This document shows positions 16,118-27,872 of a DNA stretch of 36,914 nt, piece by piece. Origin of the DNA: Candidatus Gastranaerophilales bacterium (GTDB lineage Bacteria > Cyanobacteriota > Vampirovibrionia > Gastranaerophilales > Gastranaerophilaceae); the NCBI GenBank assembly GCA_944326465.1, contig CALVEB010000022.1, positions 1 through 36,914 of the forward strand. Direction: 5' to 3'. The notes under the pieces were generated by a model. The model did no database searches and was not told where the DNA came from. It saw nothing but the letters and a program-made list of their open reading frames with translations. The translations under genes were made by a program, and so were the position numbers. Numbering within the stretch: the first letter of the stretch is position 1; the number at the start of each line of letters is the position of its first letter.

Positions 16118-16205
16118 CAATTCCGTAATATCTCTGCAATTTTGTATGCACTGTATACTTAATAAGTATATATGAAGTGTATAACAAAATATGGAGATAC
16201 TTAAA

Positions 16206-16697
16206 ATGAAAATTAGCCCTTTATCAAATGTAGAAATGAATTCACCTTTAAGTTCAACCTCAGAAGTCGCAGGTGCAAATAGTGATATTACTTTCCAGTA
16301 TGGCAATGTTGATGAAATTATCAACAGACAAAATACTCAAAAAGGAGTTGAACAAAGTCTAAAAGCTTACAAAGGTAATATTGAATTAAATATACCATTT
16401 TGGGGTGATGATTACATTATTTTTAAAGGTGATAACAAGATGACCTATGGACAGTTGAGGGAGAGATTAGGTATTCCCGCCGGTGTTTTGAGCGAAACAA
16501 ATCGAGAATCGTTGGAAGACGATGACAAAATTGCAAAAGATACCAAAATTTATTTGAATGATATCGGCTGGTATGAAGTATATCCTGAATTTGAAGGCGA
16601 AGCTGCAGATATCAGAGCACAAAGGAGATATGGCAACCATCATGCAGGTTATCAAAGAGCCGTAACAAATGATGATATAAAAAAATGGTTAAAATAA
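16206..16697 (+). CDS. Small protein with a possible LysM-like domain
   Basis: The start at 16206 (MKISPLSNVEMN) has GGAG 9 nt upstream; the ATG at 16191 overlaps that SD and is less likely. The 163-residue product has no signal peptide. Residues ~70-115 (MTYGQLRERLGIPAGVLSETN, then DDDKIAKDTKIYL) follow the spacing of a LysM repeat, with an ordered Y..L..GI..G.L...N...D.KI..T.IYL pattern. This is a visual match only. The tail is charged and helical. An ATACTT/AAGTAT palindrome at 16155-16169 upstream may be regulatory. I cannot assign a function. Confidence 0.7.
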   Translation: MKISPLSNVEMNSPLSSTSEVAGANSDITFQYGNVDEIINRQNTQKGVEQSLKAYKGNIELNIPFWGDDYIIFKGDNKMTYGQLRERLGIPAGVLSETNRESLEDDDKIAKDTKIYLNDIGWYEVYPEFEGEAADIRAQRRYGNHHAGYQRAVTNDDIKKWLK

Positions 16698-16702
16698 AGA
16701 AT

Positions 16703-16723
16703 TCCCCCGCAAGGGGGATTTTT
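16703..16723 (+). terminator. Rho-independent terminator with GCAA tetraloop
   Basis: TCCCCC-GCAA-GGGGGA followed by five T, just after the LysM-like gene. Confidence 0.85.
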
Positions 16724-16776
16724 ATGCATAAATGAATTGTTTGTTGTAGAATTATTGTAAAAGAGGATAGAAAGCA

Positions 16777-18150
16777 ATGAGATTACATAATTCATACACA
16801 AACCAGTTAGAAGAATTTAAACCAATAGAAGAGAATAAAGTAAAAATGTATGTTTGCGGGCCGACAGTATACGATTACGCACATTTGGGCCATGCAAGAT
16901 GTTATATTACATGGGATGTTTTATATAGATACTTAAAGTTTAAAGGGTATGATGTAACTTATTGCCGTAATGTCACAGATGTTGACGACAAAATTTTAAA
17001 AAAGGCCGAAAAAGAAGGAAAAACACCGGAAGAAGTTTCGCAGTACTGGTATAAACAGTTTACAAATTCAATGAATGCTCTTCACAACCTGAAACCGGAT
17101 ATTGAACCTTTTGCAACCAGAACAATAGGTGAAATGATATCTATAATTAAGGATTTAATCAAAAACGGTTATGCTTATGAAGCCGGCGGAGACGTATATT
17201 TCAGGGTTAAAAAATTCCCTAAATACGGATATCTTTCCAAACAGCCGATTGATCAGCTTGAAAGCGGGGCAAGAATTGAGGTTGGCGAGCTTAAAGAAGA
17301 TCCGCTTGATTTTGCATTGTGGAAGAAGGATGAAAAATTCGGTTACAATTCCCCGTGGGGCGTAGGACGTCCGGGCTGGCATATAGAATGTTCTGCAATG
17401 AGCCGTAAATTCCTCGGTAAAACTATTGATATTCACGCAGGCGGAGCTGATTTGATATTCCCGCATCACGAAAATGAAATTGCTCAATCAGAATGCGCTA
17501 ACGGCTGTAAATTTGTAAATTACTGGCTGCATAACGGATTTGTGACAATTAATAAAGAAAAGATGTCAAAATCTCTCGGTAACTTTTTAACTATTGACGA
17601 TTTATTGAAAAAGTATGATGCAAATACAATCAGATTTTTCATTCTGACCAATCATTACAGGATGCCGGTTGAATTTTCTGATGAAGCTCTGGCAAGCGCT
17701 CAGGCAGGCGTAAAACGCTTGATGAATGCTAAGCAGACAAAGATTAATGAGGATTTGGACATTACTCAAACAGAAAGCTATAAAGAATTTGTTGAAGCAA
17801 TGGATGATGATTTAAATACATCAAAGGCGCTTGCTATTCTCTTTGATCTTGCCAACCGTGCTAATAAAGATGAAAAAGATGCATTTACAATTCTGTATAA
17901 ACTGGCTTCTGTTTTAGGATTTAGCTTTGAAAAAGCCGCACTATCTGATGATGAATTGCAAAAAGCAGTTGAACATGTATCACAGGTGCTTGGTGAAAAG
18001 TTCGCGAATATTGATGATCTGATTGAGTACCGTAAAAAAGCCCGCGAAGAGAAGAATTGGGCTGTTGCGGATAAAATCCGTGTAGCACTTGATGAATGCG
18101 GAATTTTAGTTAAGGATTCCAAAGACGGCACTGTACTTGAGGCGAAATAA
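16777..18150 (+). CDS. cysS: Cysteinyl-tRNA synthetase
   Basis: Charges tRNA-Cys. The 457-residue class Ia synthetase has the HIGH motif as HLGHAR, preceded by the zinc cysteine in YVCGPTVYDY, and KMSKS as EKMSKSLGN. Other zinc ligands lie in WHIECSAMS and FPHHENEIAQSE. The C-terminal DALR-type anticodon-binding helices cover ~340-457. AGAGGA is the SD. It is convergent with the prepilin peptidase gene across a shared hairpin. Confidence 0.97.
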   Translation: MRLHNSYTNQLEEFKPIEENKVKMYVCGPTVYDYAHLGHARCYITWDVLYRYLKFKGYDVTYCRNVTDVDDKILKKAEKEGKTPEEVSQYWYKQFTNSMNALHNLKPDIEPFATRTIGEMISIIKDLIKNGYAYEAGGDVYFRVKKFPKYGYLSKQPIDQLESGARIEVGELKEDPLDFALWKKDEKFGYNSPWGVGRPGWHIECSAMSRKFLGKTIDIHAGGADLIFPHHENEIAQSECANGCKFVNYWLHNGFVTINKEKMSKSLGNFLTIDDLLKKYDANTIRFFILTNHYRMPVEFSDEALASAQAGVKRLMNAKQTKINEDLDITQTESYKEFVEAMDDDLNTSKALAILFDLANRANKDEKDAFTILYKLASVLGFSFEKAALSDDELQKAVEHVSQVLGEKFANIDDLIEYRKKAREEKNWAVADKIRVALDECGILVKDSKDGTVLEAK

Positions 18151-18155
18151 CGTTT

Positions 18156-18191
18156 CTGTACAAAAATTGTAAAACATATTTGTACAGTATT
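18156..18191. terminator. Terminator between cysS and the prepilin peptidase gene
   Basis: CTGTACAAA (18156-18164) pairs with TTTGTACAG (18179-18187), followed by TATTTT. It can serve both convergent genes. Confidence 0.6.
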
Positions 18192-19226
18192 TTAAATAAC
18201 TGTCATTAACAATGCAGCTATTGCCATTGCAGGGCCAAAAGGTAAATAAATCATATTTTCGTGATTACCGTCACGCATACTTTTTATTATTCGTACGCAA
18301 ACATATATTCCTGAGCCGGCAAGTATCAGTGCGGATAATAATTGAATTATTAAAATTGAAAATACACTGTTATCTTTCAAGAAGTAATATAGAATTGCAT
18401 AAACAAAAAATCCGATCAATGCTGTGAAGGTTTTGTAATCTTTGTTTGTATACAGTTTTTTTAGTAGTATTGGTAATGTTATCACGACCTGAATAACTAT
18501 ACTTAAAACAAGCGCCCAGAGAATTTTCTGCCAGCCGAATATTGCCCCTAGACCTGCTGCAATATAGGTATCACCTTCTCCGAAGGCTCTTGTTCCTGCA
18601 AATAAATATCCTGAACGCGCTAACAATTCCATTATTATTACGCCCAGTATAATTCCGGCTAATGAATTTGTCAGAGGATTATTTAATAAAAAAGCAATGC
18701 TTAAATGAAAACTTCCGGTTGAAGCTGCGATATAGTGTATAAGATATCCTGTTCCTAAGATATGGAGCAATAGCCCCATGCCTATTAAGGTATATGTGTG
18801 TGCGTCAAAAACAACCTTTTCTTTGATATCTGTAACTGCAATCACGATTAACAGAGAGATTATTATCCAAGAATACAGAATTGCAAAATATGTTCCTAAA
18901 TTAACACCCGAAGTTGCAAGCGCAACAACAAAGTACTTTAAAAACACTGCTGTAAACAGTAAGCCTGTTACCAGTTCAACAATGGGATATTGAATACTTA
19001 TTTTGCAGCCGCAAAATCCGCATTTACCTCTCAAAAGAATGTAAGACAGCACAGGGATATTGTGCCACCATTTTAATCTGTTGCTGCAAACCGGACATTT
19101 TGACGGCGGAAAAACAATGGATTCATTGGACAAAGCCCTTAGAATTACAACATTTAAAAAACTGCCGATACATAGCCCGATTATAAAAACAAAACCTGCT
19201 ATGATTAAAATATCATTTACACTCAT
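18192..19226 (-). CDS. Prepilin peptidase (type IV leader peptidase, PilD/GspO family)
   Basis: Cleaves and N-methylates prepilins at the inner membrane. The 344 residues contain about eight membrane segments. The N-terminal part has the GSFLNVVI signature and the zinc loop CPVC...CGFC between residues ~45 and 80, which goes with methyltransferase-containing members. The two catalytic aspartates of this GxGD protease are Asp133 (AVTDIKEK) and Asp219 (FGEGD). It is longer than usual at the C-terminus, with extra hydrophobic helices. AGAGGATA precedes the ATG, and the upstream sigma factor gene ends 15 nt away, so the two form an operon. Likely substrates include the prepilin at 35646-36806. 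Confidence 0.93.
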   Translation of the reverse strand: MSVNDILIIAGFVFIIGLCIGSFLNVVILRALSNESIVFPPSKCPVCSNRLKWWHNIPVLSYILLRGKCGFCGCKISIQYPIVELVTGLLFTAVFLKYFVVALATSGVNLGTYFAILYSWIIISLLIVIAVTDIKEKVVFDAHTYTLIGMGLLLHILGTGYLIHYIAASTGSFHLSIAFLLNNPLTNSLAGIILGVIIMELLARSGYLFAGTRAFGEGDTYIAAGLGAIFGWQKILWALVLSIVIQVVITLPILLKKLYTNKDYKTFTALIGFFVYAILYYFLKDNSVFSILIIQLLSALILAGSGIYVCVRIIKSMRDGNHENMIYLPFGPAMAIAALLMTVI

Positions 19227-19241
19227 TTTTTATCCTCTGAT

Positions 19242-20021
19242 TTAATTGTATTTTACTATTTCGTACATTTTGCTCAATGCTTTTTTAATTCTTCTTGAGA
19301 CCTGCATTTGTGAGATGCCTATACGTTCTGAGATTTCGCGCTGATTAAGGTCTTCGTAATAACTTAATTCAAGTATTTGCCGTAAATCATCAGGAAGTTT
19401 TTTTATTGCAGCTGCAAGCATAATTTTATTTTCATTTGAATTCATCAATTCCTGATAGTCACCGGAAGGAATTTTGTCAATGAGAGACAAATCATCGTCT
19501 TCCTGTGTAAGATTCTGGTCAAGGGAGAGAGTTGTTTTGCAGTATTCAATCTCCATAACTTCCTGAATTTTCTTTTCCGGTAAGCCTAATTCTTCAGCTA
19601 TTTGTTTTGCTGTAGGGTCTGAAAAGCCTTTTTCGCTTAAACTTTTTATTGTGCTGCTGATTTTAAACACGAGTTCCTGAAGTTCGCGCGGGGCTTTTAT
19701 CAGAGAGGCTTTGTCTCTGAGATAATGCTTTATTTCTCCTTTAATAAAATATGAGGCATAGGTTTTGAATTTGGTGTTTTTTTCGGAATTGTAAAATTCA
19801 ATTGCCTTAATCAGACCAATAGAGCCGACCTGAACAAGATCTTCGTGTGAAATTCCGGATTGTGACGATATGCTGTTCGCAATTTTTTTAACAAAAGACA
19901 TTGCAGCCTGTACTATACTTATATGAAGCATACGTTTTTTCTTCTTGTCAGTACAGTTTTTGTAGGCGGCTAAAAGCTCGTCAAGATTAGTCGATTTTGT
20001 TAAATCTTCGGTCAAATTCAA
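19242..20021 (-). CDS. Group 3 sigma-70 factor (SigF/SigB type)
   Basis: The start is TTG at 20021 behind AGAGGAG. The 259 residues carry region 2 (GISHEDLVQVGSIGLIKAIEF, then FKTYASYFIKGEIKHYLRDK), region 3 (APRELQELVFKI...TAKQIAEELGLPEKKI) and region 4 (LPDDLRQILELSYYEDLNQREISERIGISQMQVSRRIKKAL). Region 1 is missing, and the GEIKHYLRD segment is typical of the SigB/SigF/SigG group. In cyanobacteria SigF controls type IV pili and motility. Here the gene is directly upstream of the prepilin peptidase, which supports the same role. No anti-sigma gene adjoins it, so its control is unclear. Confidence 0.93.
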   Translation of the reverse strand: MNLTEDLTKSTNLDELLAAYKNCTDKKKKRMLHISIVQAAMSFVKKIANSISSQSGISHEDLVQVGSIGLIKAIEFYNSEKNTKFKTYASYFIKGEIKHYLRDKASLIKAPRELQELVFKISSTIKSLSEKGFSDPTAKQIAEELGLPEKKIQEVMEIEYCKTTLSLDQNLTQEDDDLSLIDKIPSGDYQELMNSNENKIMLAAAIKKLPDDLRQILELSYYEDLNQREISERIGISQMQVSRRIKKALSKMYEIVKYN

Positions 20022-20160
20022 AAATCTCCTCTTTTAATATACACATATAATAGCATAATTTTGTTAAAAATAAAAGTTTTTTAAAATTGTTTTGTAAAAT
20101 GACGCACAATTTGTTTGTTTATGTTACAATTAAGATAAAAGTTAAGGGAGTTATATCAAT

Positions 20161-20442
20161 ATGATTACAATAAAAGATGTAGAACATGTTGCAAAATTGG
20201 CCAGACTGGAATTAACAGAGGCAGAAAAAGAACTTTATACAAAACAATTAGGTGATGTTTTGAAATACGTAGACCAGATGAACGAAGTTGATACGTCAAA
20301 TGTAAAACCTATGACTCAGGTTATTGATTTTTATAATGTTATGCGTGAAGATAAGGTTTATTACGAACATACCAAAGAAGAATTAATGGCTAATGCTCCG
20401 GAAGAAGAAAACGGTTTCTTTAAGGTACCTAAGATTAATTAG
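20161..20442 (+). CDS. gatC: Aspartyl/glutamyl-tRNA amidotransferase subunit C
   Basis: GatC stabilises the GatCAB complex that amidates mischarged Glu-tRNA-Gln or Asp-tRNA-Asn. The 93 residues show the family core: DVEHVAKLARLELTEAEKELYTKQLGDVLKYVDQMNEVDTSNVKPM and the C-terminal FFKVPKI. AAGGGAG precedes the ATG. gatA and gatB are not in the window. pyrG follows 72 nt later and could be co-transcribed. Confidence 0.95.
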   Translation: MITIKDVEHVAKLARLELTEAEKELYTKQLGDVLKYVDQMNEVDTSNVKPMTQVIDFYNVMREDKVYYEHTKEELMANAPEEENGFFKVPKIN

Positions 20443-20499
20443 AAAATCCGGACGCAAAAAAGAAGAAAAATACTGACTGTAAACGGAGTCGGGGAATAG

Positions 20500-22116
<1,617 letters not shown>

Positions 22117-22136
22117 ATTGTTGTTATGGAGAAAAA

Positions 22137-23519
22137 ATGGAAGATAATCAACTAAAAAAATTTACTACCCCGATGTTTCTAAACTTTGCTTTAGGATTTT
22201 TTGGTCTGCAATTCGCCTGGCAGATGAGAATAATTTTGTCCGGGCCTGTTACCGAAAATCTCGGTGCTTCGCCGTTTTTGTACGGTTTAATCTGGCTTGC
22301 CGGCCCTTTTACCGGCATGGTCGTTCAGCCGTTGGTGGGGGCATTATCAGATAAAACGGTTTCACCTTTCGGGCGCAGAAGACCATATTTGTTGGGTGGC
22401 GCATTAATCGCTGCTCTTGCTTTATGGATTTTTCCTAATTCTGCAAATATTGCCGATTGGCTTCAAAATATTACAGGCGCACATTTACCTGAATTAACAG
22501 CATTATTCATTGCTGCAGTAATGATCTGGATTATAGATGCCTGCATAAATATTGCGCAGGGCCCTTACAGAGCACTGGTGCCTGATGTTGTTCCCGAAGA
22601 ACAATATTCAATTGCTAATTCTTATATGAGTCTTGCTATCGGTTTGGGGTCTGTTGTTGCAGCAGCTACTGCCCCGTTTTTAAAATGGGCTTTCGGTTAT
22701 CAGATGTCCATAACAGCACAATTCATAATGGCCGCGCTTGCATTTGCGCTTGCTATGTTGTGGACTTGTGTAACTATAAAAGAACATCAAACCAGACGCG
22801 AAGAACTTAAAGATGTTGCGATTGCAGAAAAAGAAGAAACCTCTTTTATAAAATCATTGAAAGATTTCTTTGCACTTTCTCCGGAAGTGTCTAAAATTTG
22901 TCTTATGCAATTCTTCACGTGGATTGGCGTAATGTGTATGCTCATATTCTTTACACAGTATTCTGTTCACACGATTTTTGAAGTGCCTGATTTGTCTACT
23001 GTATCGGATGAAGCTAAAGCTTTATACGAAAACGCAACACTGGTCGGAACTAATTTTTCTTCAATTTGTTTCGCGATATTTAACTTTATATGTTTTATCG
23101 TTGCAATTCCTATAGGTGTTCTTTCTGCAAAATATACAAATAAGAAAGTACATATCGTGTCCTTAATCACAATGATTTTGGCATATTTGGGAATGGCATT
23201 TACAAAAGATATAAGAGCGGTTGCCGCATTAATGGGATTGGCCGGTATAGGCTGGGCAAGTATTTGCGCATTGCCGTTTGCAATGTTATCACAGTATATT
23301 AAAAAGGGTACAGAAGGTTCTGTGATGGGGCTTTTCAATATTTTCATCGCAGGCCCGCAGATATTTGTTTGTACTCTTGTTGCCGGAATTATTTCAAAAT
23401 GTTCATTTGTGCAGGGCGCAGATGCTGTAAATTACCACTGGGAATATGCTTTTTTAATAGGCGCAGCGTGTCTGGCTATTGCAACACTGGTTACTAATAC
23501 AATAAAAGAAAAGGAATAA
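22137..23519 (+). CDS. MFS sugar transporter, SLC45/GPH-like (sucrose/maltose type)
   Basis: The 460-residue protein has 12 predicted membrane segments. The first cytoplasmic loop contains DKTVSPFGRRRPYLLGG, the hallmark of SLC45, plant sucrose and bacterial maltose/sucrose symporters. WIIDACINIAQGPYRALVPDVVPEEQ matches the same family between segments 4 and 5. Proton-coupled disaccharide import is therefore likely, though the sugar cannot be named. A cytoplasmic charged linker lies between segments 6 and 7 (~215-250). TGGAGA precedes the ATG. It follows pyrG by 20 nt and precedes the radical SAM gene by 5 nt. Confidence 0.88.
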   Translation: MEDNQLKKFTTPMFLNFALGFFGLQFAWQMRIILSGPVTENLGASPFLYGLIWLAGPFTGMVVQPLVGALSDKTVSPFGRRRPYLLGGALIAALALWIFPNSANIADWLQNITGAHLPELTALFIAAVMIWIIDACINIAQGPYRALVPDVVPEEQYSIANSYMSLAIGLGSVVAAATAPFLKWAFGYQMSITAQFIMAALAFALAMLWTCVTIKEHQTRREELKDVAIAEKEETSFIKSLKDFFALSPEVSKICLMQFFTWIGVMCMLIFFTQYSVHTIFEVPDLSTVSDEAKALYENATLVGTNFSSICFAIFNFICFIVAIPIGVLSAKYTNKKVHIVSLITMILAYLGMAFTKDIRAVAALMGLAGIGWASICALPFAMLSQYIKKGTEGSVMGLFNIFIAGPQIFVCTLVAGIISKCSFVQGADAVNYHWEYAFLIGAACLAIATLVTNTIKEKE

Positions 23520-23524
23520 TAAAA

Positions 23525-24934
23525 GTGGCAGAGCAAGAAGTTAAGAAAAAGATTTTGTTAATATATCCGCCTTCACCTGTTTTGAACAGAGAAGACAGGT
23601 GTCAGCAGCCGACAAAGGAACTGATAGTTATTCCGCCTTTGCCGCCTACTGATTTAATGTATATGGCTGCAGTTGCAGAAAAGGCAGGACTTGAAGCAAA
23701 AATTCGTGATTATAGTCAGGAAGGCTCACTGGAAGATGATTTGCGTGAATTCCAGCCTGATTACATTGTCGCAAATGTCGCAACTCCGACTCTGGAAAAC
23801 GATTTGTCGGTTTTTGCAACAGCAAAACTTATTTGCCCTGATATCGTAACAATTGCAAAAGGGGCAGCTTTCTTAACTATTGCTAATGAAGTGCTGGCAA
23901 ATCATAGAGATCTGGATATTATAATTATCGGTGAAGTTGAAGAAACTTTGCGCGAAATTGTTTCCGGTAAATCAAAACGCTGGATATCCGGAATATATTA
24001 TCGAGAAGATTTGCTTATTAAATTCACCGGTAAGCGCCGCTTGATAGAAAATTTAGATGAATTGCCTTTTCCTGCGCGTCATTTAATTAACAATAAAAAA
24101 TACAGACGCCCTGATAATAATGAAGTTCAGGCTGTTATAAAAGTTTCCCGCGGGTGCCCATATCACTGTTTCTTCTGCCTTGCAACACCGGTTTCGGGTT
24201 CCAGAGTCAGAAAACGCAGTACCGATAATGTTATGGAAGAAATTAAAGAATGCGTTGAAAAATACAATATTCGTAATTTTATATTCTGGTCTGATATCTT
24301 TAATATTGATAAAGAATGGGTAATGGATTTATGCCGTAAAATCATTGACAGCGGACTTGAGATAAAATGGTCTGCAAATACCCGCGCAGATACTGCTGAT
24401 CAGGAAATGGCCGATATGATGTATGAAGCAGGATGCAGTCTTGTAAGTATCGGCGTCGAAAGCGGTTCGCAATATATATTGGATAAAATCGGCAAAAAAA
24501 TTACACTTGATGATGTGAGAAATACCGTAAAAGTATTTAAGCAGGCACATATAAAAATTTATAACTATTTTGTTATAGGTTTGCCGTGGGATGATGAAGA
24601 AACCATTGAAGATACTATAGATTTTGCCTGTGAACTGGATAGCGATTTTGTAAGCTTTTACACCGCAACACCGCTTCCGGGTACAAGATTTTACAATTAT
24701 GCGCGGGAAAACGGATTGTTAGATAACGAAACATCGTTTGAAAATGCTTACTACTATCCGGCTGTTGACACACACTGCCTTACAAAAGAAAGAGTTTTTG
24801 AATTACATAAACTTGCTATAAGACGTTTTTATTTACGGCCTAGATACATCTGGAGAATGCTTTTAGGTATTCGTTCGTTTACTGAATTCAGAAACTATTT
24901 CAAAGCCGGTATGAATGTTTTAATGAGAAAATAA
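23525..24934 (+). CDS. B12-binding-domain radical SAM protein
   Basis: The start is GTG at 23525, with AAGGA 11 nt upstream. Residues ~10-150 form a cobalamin-binding-like Rossmann domain (LLIYPPSP..., IPPLPPTDLMYMAAVAEKAG, DIIIIGEVEETLREI). The radical SAM centre is Cys211, Cys215 and Cys218 in SRGCPYHCFFC, followed by VSIGVESGSQYILDKIGKKIT and YNYFVIGLPWDDEETIEDTI. The usual DxHxxG B12-ligand motif is not obvious, so cobalamin may bind base-off or not at all. Substrates of this large class include lipids, hopanoids, tetrapyrroles and peptides; none is indicated. The Arg-rich C-terminus (RRFYLRPRYIWRMLLGIRSF) could contact the membrane. Confidence 0.88.
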   Translation: MAEQEVKKKILLIYPPSPVLNREDRCQQPTKELIVIPPLPPTDLMYMAAVAEKAGLEAKIRDYSQEGSLEDDLREFQPDYIVANVATPTLENDLSVFATAKLICPDIVTIAKGAAFLTIANEVLANHRDLDIIIIGEVEETLREIVSGKSKRWISGIYYREDLLIKFTGKRRLIENLDELPFPARHLINNKKYRRPDNNEVQAVIKVSRGCPYHCFFCLATPVSGSRVRKRSTDNVMEEIKECVEKYNIRNFIFWSDIFNIDKEWVMDLCRKIIDSGLEIKWSANTRADTADQEMADMMYEAGCSLVSIGVESGSQYILDKIGKKITLDDVRNTVKVFKQAHIKIYNYFVIGLPWDDEETIEDTIDFACELDSDFVSFYTATPLPGTRFYNYARENGLLDNETSFENAYYYPAVDTHCLTKERVFELHKLAIRRFYLRPRYIWRMLLGIRSFTEFRNYFKAGMNVLMRK

Positions 24935-24950
24935 GAAAGGAGTTTTTATT

Positions 24951-25136
24951 ATGATAAGATTTTTATTTCTGGTAATTATTGTTATTGCAGGGTTCTGGGC
25001 ATACAATAATGTTGATATGGATCAATTTAAAAGCAATGCAATAAATCTTTTCAGTAAAGAGAAAACAATACAAAAATTTAATCAGGCTGACAAAATGAAT
25101 AGAGATGCTGTTGAGGATTCACTTAATAGTTTCTAA
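24951..25136 (+). CDS. 61-aa single-pass membrane protein
   Basis: AAAGGAG precedes the ATG at good spacing, 16 nt after the radical SAM gene. One hydrophobic helix at residues 3-18 (RFLFLVIIVIAGFWAY) is followed by a polar 43-residue tail with alternating charges (MDQFKSNAINLFSKEKTIQKF, DKMNRDAVEDSL). I know no family. The strong SD and operon position argue that it is real, perhaps as a membrane partner of the radical SAM protein. Confidence 0.65.
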   Translation: MIRFLFLVIIVIAGFWAYNNVDMDQFKSNAINLFSKEKTIQKFNQADKMNRDAVEDSLNSF

Positions 25137-25167
25137 GAACAGAGTCTATAAATTTTAATGTTTTTAT

Positions 25168-25869
25168 TTAGATATCGGCGCCGCCGTCCTGCATTTTTTT
25201 CAGAACCTGTTTGCTGCCGTCTTTATGCTTTGCAAGCTGTATAACAAAGTCGCTGGCTTCGTTGTCCCGTGCTATAGCTTCTTTCAGGGCTAACATTTCG
25301 TCAAGCGTCAAGTTTTTCAGCCTCTTATCATTGGAGTTTCTCAAAGATATTTTAAGCAGCTTTTGTGCGGTGTAGTCAAACCCCGGTAATTTATAGCGCA
25401 TGGCATACCATTTATAAAAATGGTGCAGAAAATAGTAAGGGTCAATGTTGCCTTCCCGCATGACAAACATGGGTTTTGATTTGAAACTTATGCCGTTACC
25501 GGTAAACAAATTCAAAAGCAAAGCAGGCTTGCCTTTTAATTCTGTAATAAAACCTTCTTCTTCCCCGATTAAATTTAAAAACTTGTCGGCATTGGCAGGT
25601 CTGTATATAGGTGTACCTTTACTTTCGATAAAATTTAAAAGCTCAAGCGGATTCCCGCCTGTTTTTTTGACAATTGCCGAAACATTTTCCCGCACAAGTT
25701 CTGCATTTTTTTGAGTTTCTGTAGAAAGTGTGAGGGTAGCGGTACCTGACATGACTGTTTTTGAGGTTGCATTGGTTGCACTGCGCTTCAAATGTTTGTC
25801 AAGCCGGATTTTTAGTGATTTTTCTTTTGCCGCAAGCAATTTGTATATTATTTTTTGTAAAAAATTCAT
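25168..25869 (-). CDS. Unknown 233-aa basic protein
   Basis: I do not recognise it. The N-terminus is basic and amphipathic (FLQKIIYKLLAAKEKSLKIRLDKHLKR), without a signal peptide. A Thr/Ser-rich stretch follows (ATNATSKTVMSGTATLTLST), then a mixed helical domain with DPYYFLHHFYKWYAMRYKLPGFD and a C-terminal KKMQDGGADI. No Shine-Dalgarno sequence precedes the ATG; TATAAT ends exactly 6 nt upstream, so a leaderless mRNA is predicted. It is convergent with the radical SAM/small membrane protein operon and divergent from atpD. Confidence 0.7.
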   Translation of the reverse strand: MNFLQKIIYKLLAAKEKSLKIRLDKHLKRSATNATSKTVMSGTATLTLSTETQKNAELVRENVSAIVKKTGGNPLELLNFIESKGTPIYRPANADKFLNLIGEEEGFITELKGKPALLLNLFTGNGISFKSKPMFVMREGNIDPYYFLHHFYKWYAMRYKLPGFDYTAQKLLKISLRNSNDKRLKNLTLDEMLALKEAIARDNEASDFVIQLAKHKDGSKQVLKKMQDGGADI

Positions 25870-25875
25870 AACTGT

Positions 25876-25881
25876 ATTATA
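25876..25881 (-). promoter_or_regulatory. -10 box giving a leaderless transcript
   Basis: TATAAT on the minus strand, then ACAGTT, then the ATG at 25869. Standard -10 to +1 spacing puts +1 on the A of the ATG. No clear -35 is seen. Confidence 0.5.
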
Positions 25882-25941
25882 TACGAATTGTTTGCAAAAG
25901 TTTTCCTCTAAATGATGTATAGCAAGCTTTTTAAGGATTAA

Positions 25942-25970
25942 TTGCGTTATTTTTTTTCTTGTAGTATAAT
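25942..25970 (+). promoter_or_regulatory. Promoter of the atpD operon
   Basis: TTGCGT (25942-25947) and TATAAT (25965-25970) are 17 nt apart, followed 26 nt later by the ATG with AAAGGAGAGGG between. Confidence 0.75.
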
Positions 25971-25978
25971 TAGCTTAA

Positions 25979-27400
<1,422 letters not shown>

Positions 27401-27415
27401 CAATTGAAAAGTCTG

Positions 27416-27447
27416 GCGGGCTTACCGAAAAATACAGGCATGCCCGC
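27416..27447 (+). other. Intergenic hairpin between atpD and atpC
   Basis: GCGGGC (27416-27421) and GCCCGC (27442-27447) enclose a 20-nt loop. No T-run follows, so it is more likely an mRNA-stability or partial-attenuation element than a terminator. The atpC SD (AAGGA) follows. Confidence 0.45.
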
Positions 27448-27477
27448 TCGCTATTCAGTAAAAAAGGACTTAATTAT

Positions 27478-27870
27478 ATGCATTTGAAAATAATAACTCA
27501 TGAAAAAGTTGTGTTTGACGAAGATGTTGATGCAATTTACACAAAAGGAACAGAAGGTGAATTTGGTGTATTAAAGAATCACGTTCCTGTCATGGCGTCT
27601 TTAGATATCGGTGTAACCAAAGTTGTTCAGGGCGAACAGGAAAAATACTTTACAACTATGGGCGGTGTTTTTCAATTCAAGAATAACGAAGGTTTAATAT
27701 TAACTAATACTGCAGAAAGCGGCGACGAGATTGACGTTACGCGTGCAAAAGCAGCGCTGGCAAGAGCGCAGGCAAGATTAGCAGAAGCTGATGCATCAAT
27801 TGATGCAAAGCGTGCAGAAGCCGCTGTTGCACGTGCTATGGCGAGATTAAAAGCAACATTGAATAAATAA
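27478..27870 (+). CDS. atpC: F1Fo ATP synthase subunit epsilon
   Basis: Central-stalk subunit that couples rotation and inhibits ATP hydrolysis. The 130-residue protein has the N-terminal beta-sandwich (HLKIITHEKVVFDEDVDAIYTKGTEGEFGVLKNHVPVMASL) and the C-terminal two-helix arm (RAKAALARAQARLAEA...RAEAAVARAMARLKATL). A ChrA-type gene starts 2 nt after its stop. Confidence 0.97.
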   Translation: MHLKIITHEKVVFDEDVDAIYTKGTEGEFGVLKNHVPVMASLDIGVTKVVQGEQEKYFTTMGGVFQFKNNEGLILTNTAESGDEIDVTRAKAALARAQARLAEADASIDAKRAEAAVARAMARLKATLNK

Positions 27871-27872
27871 CT

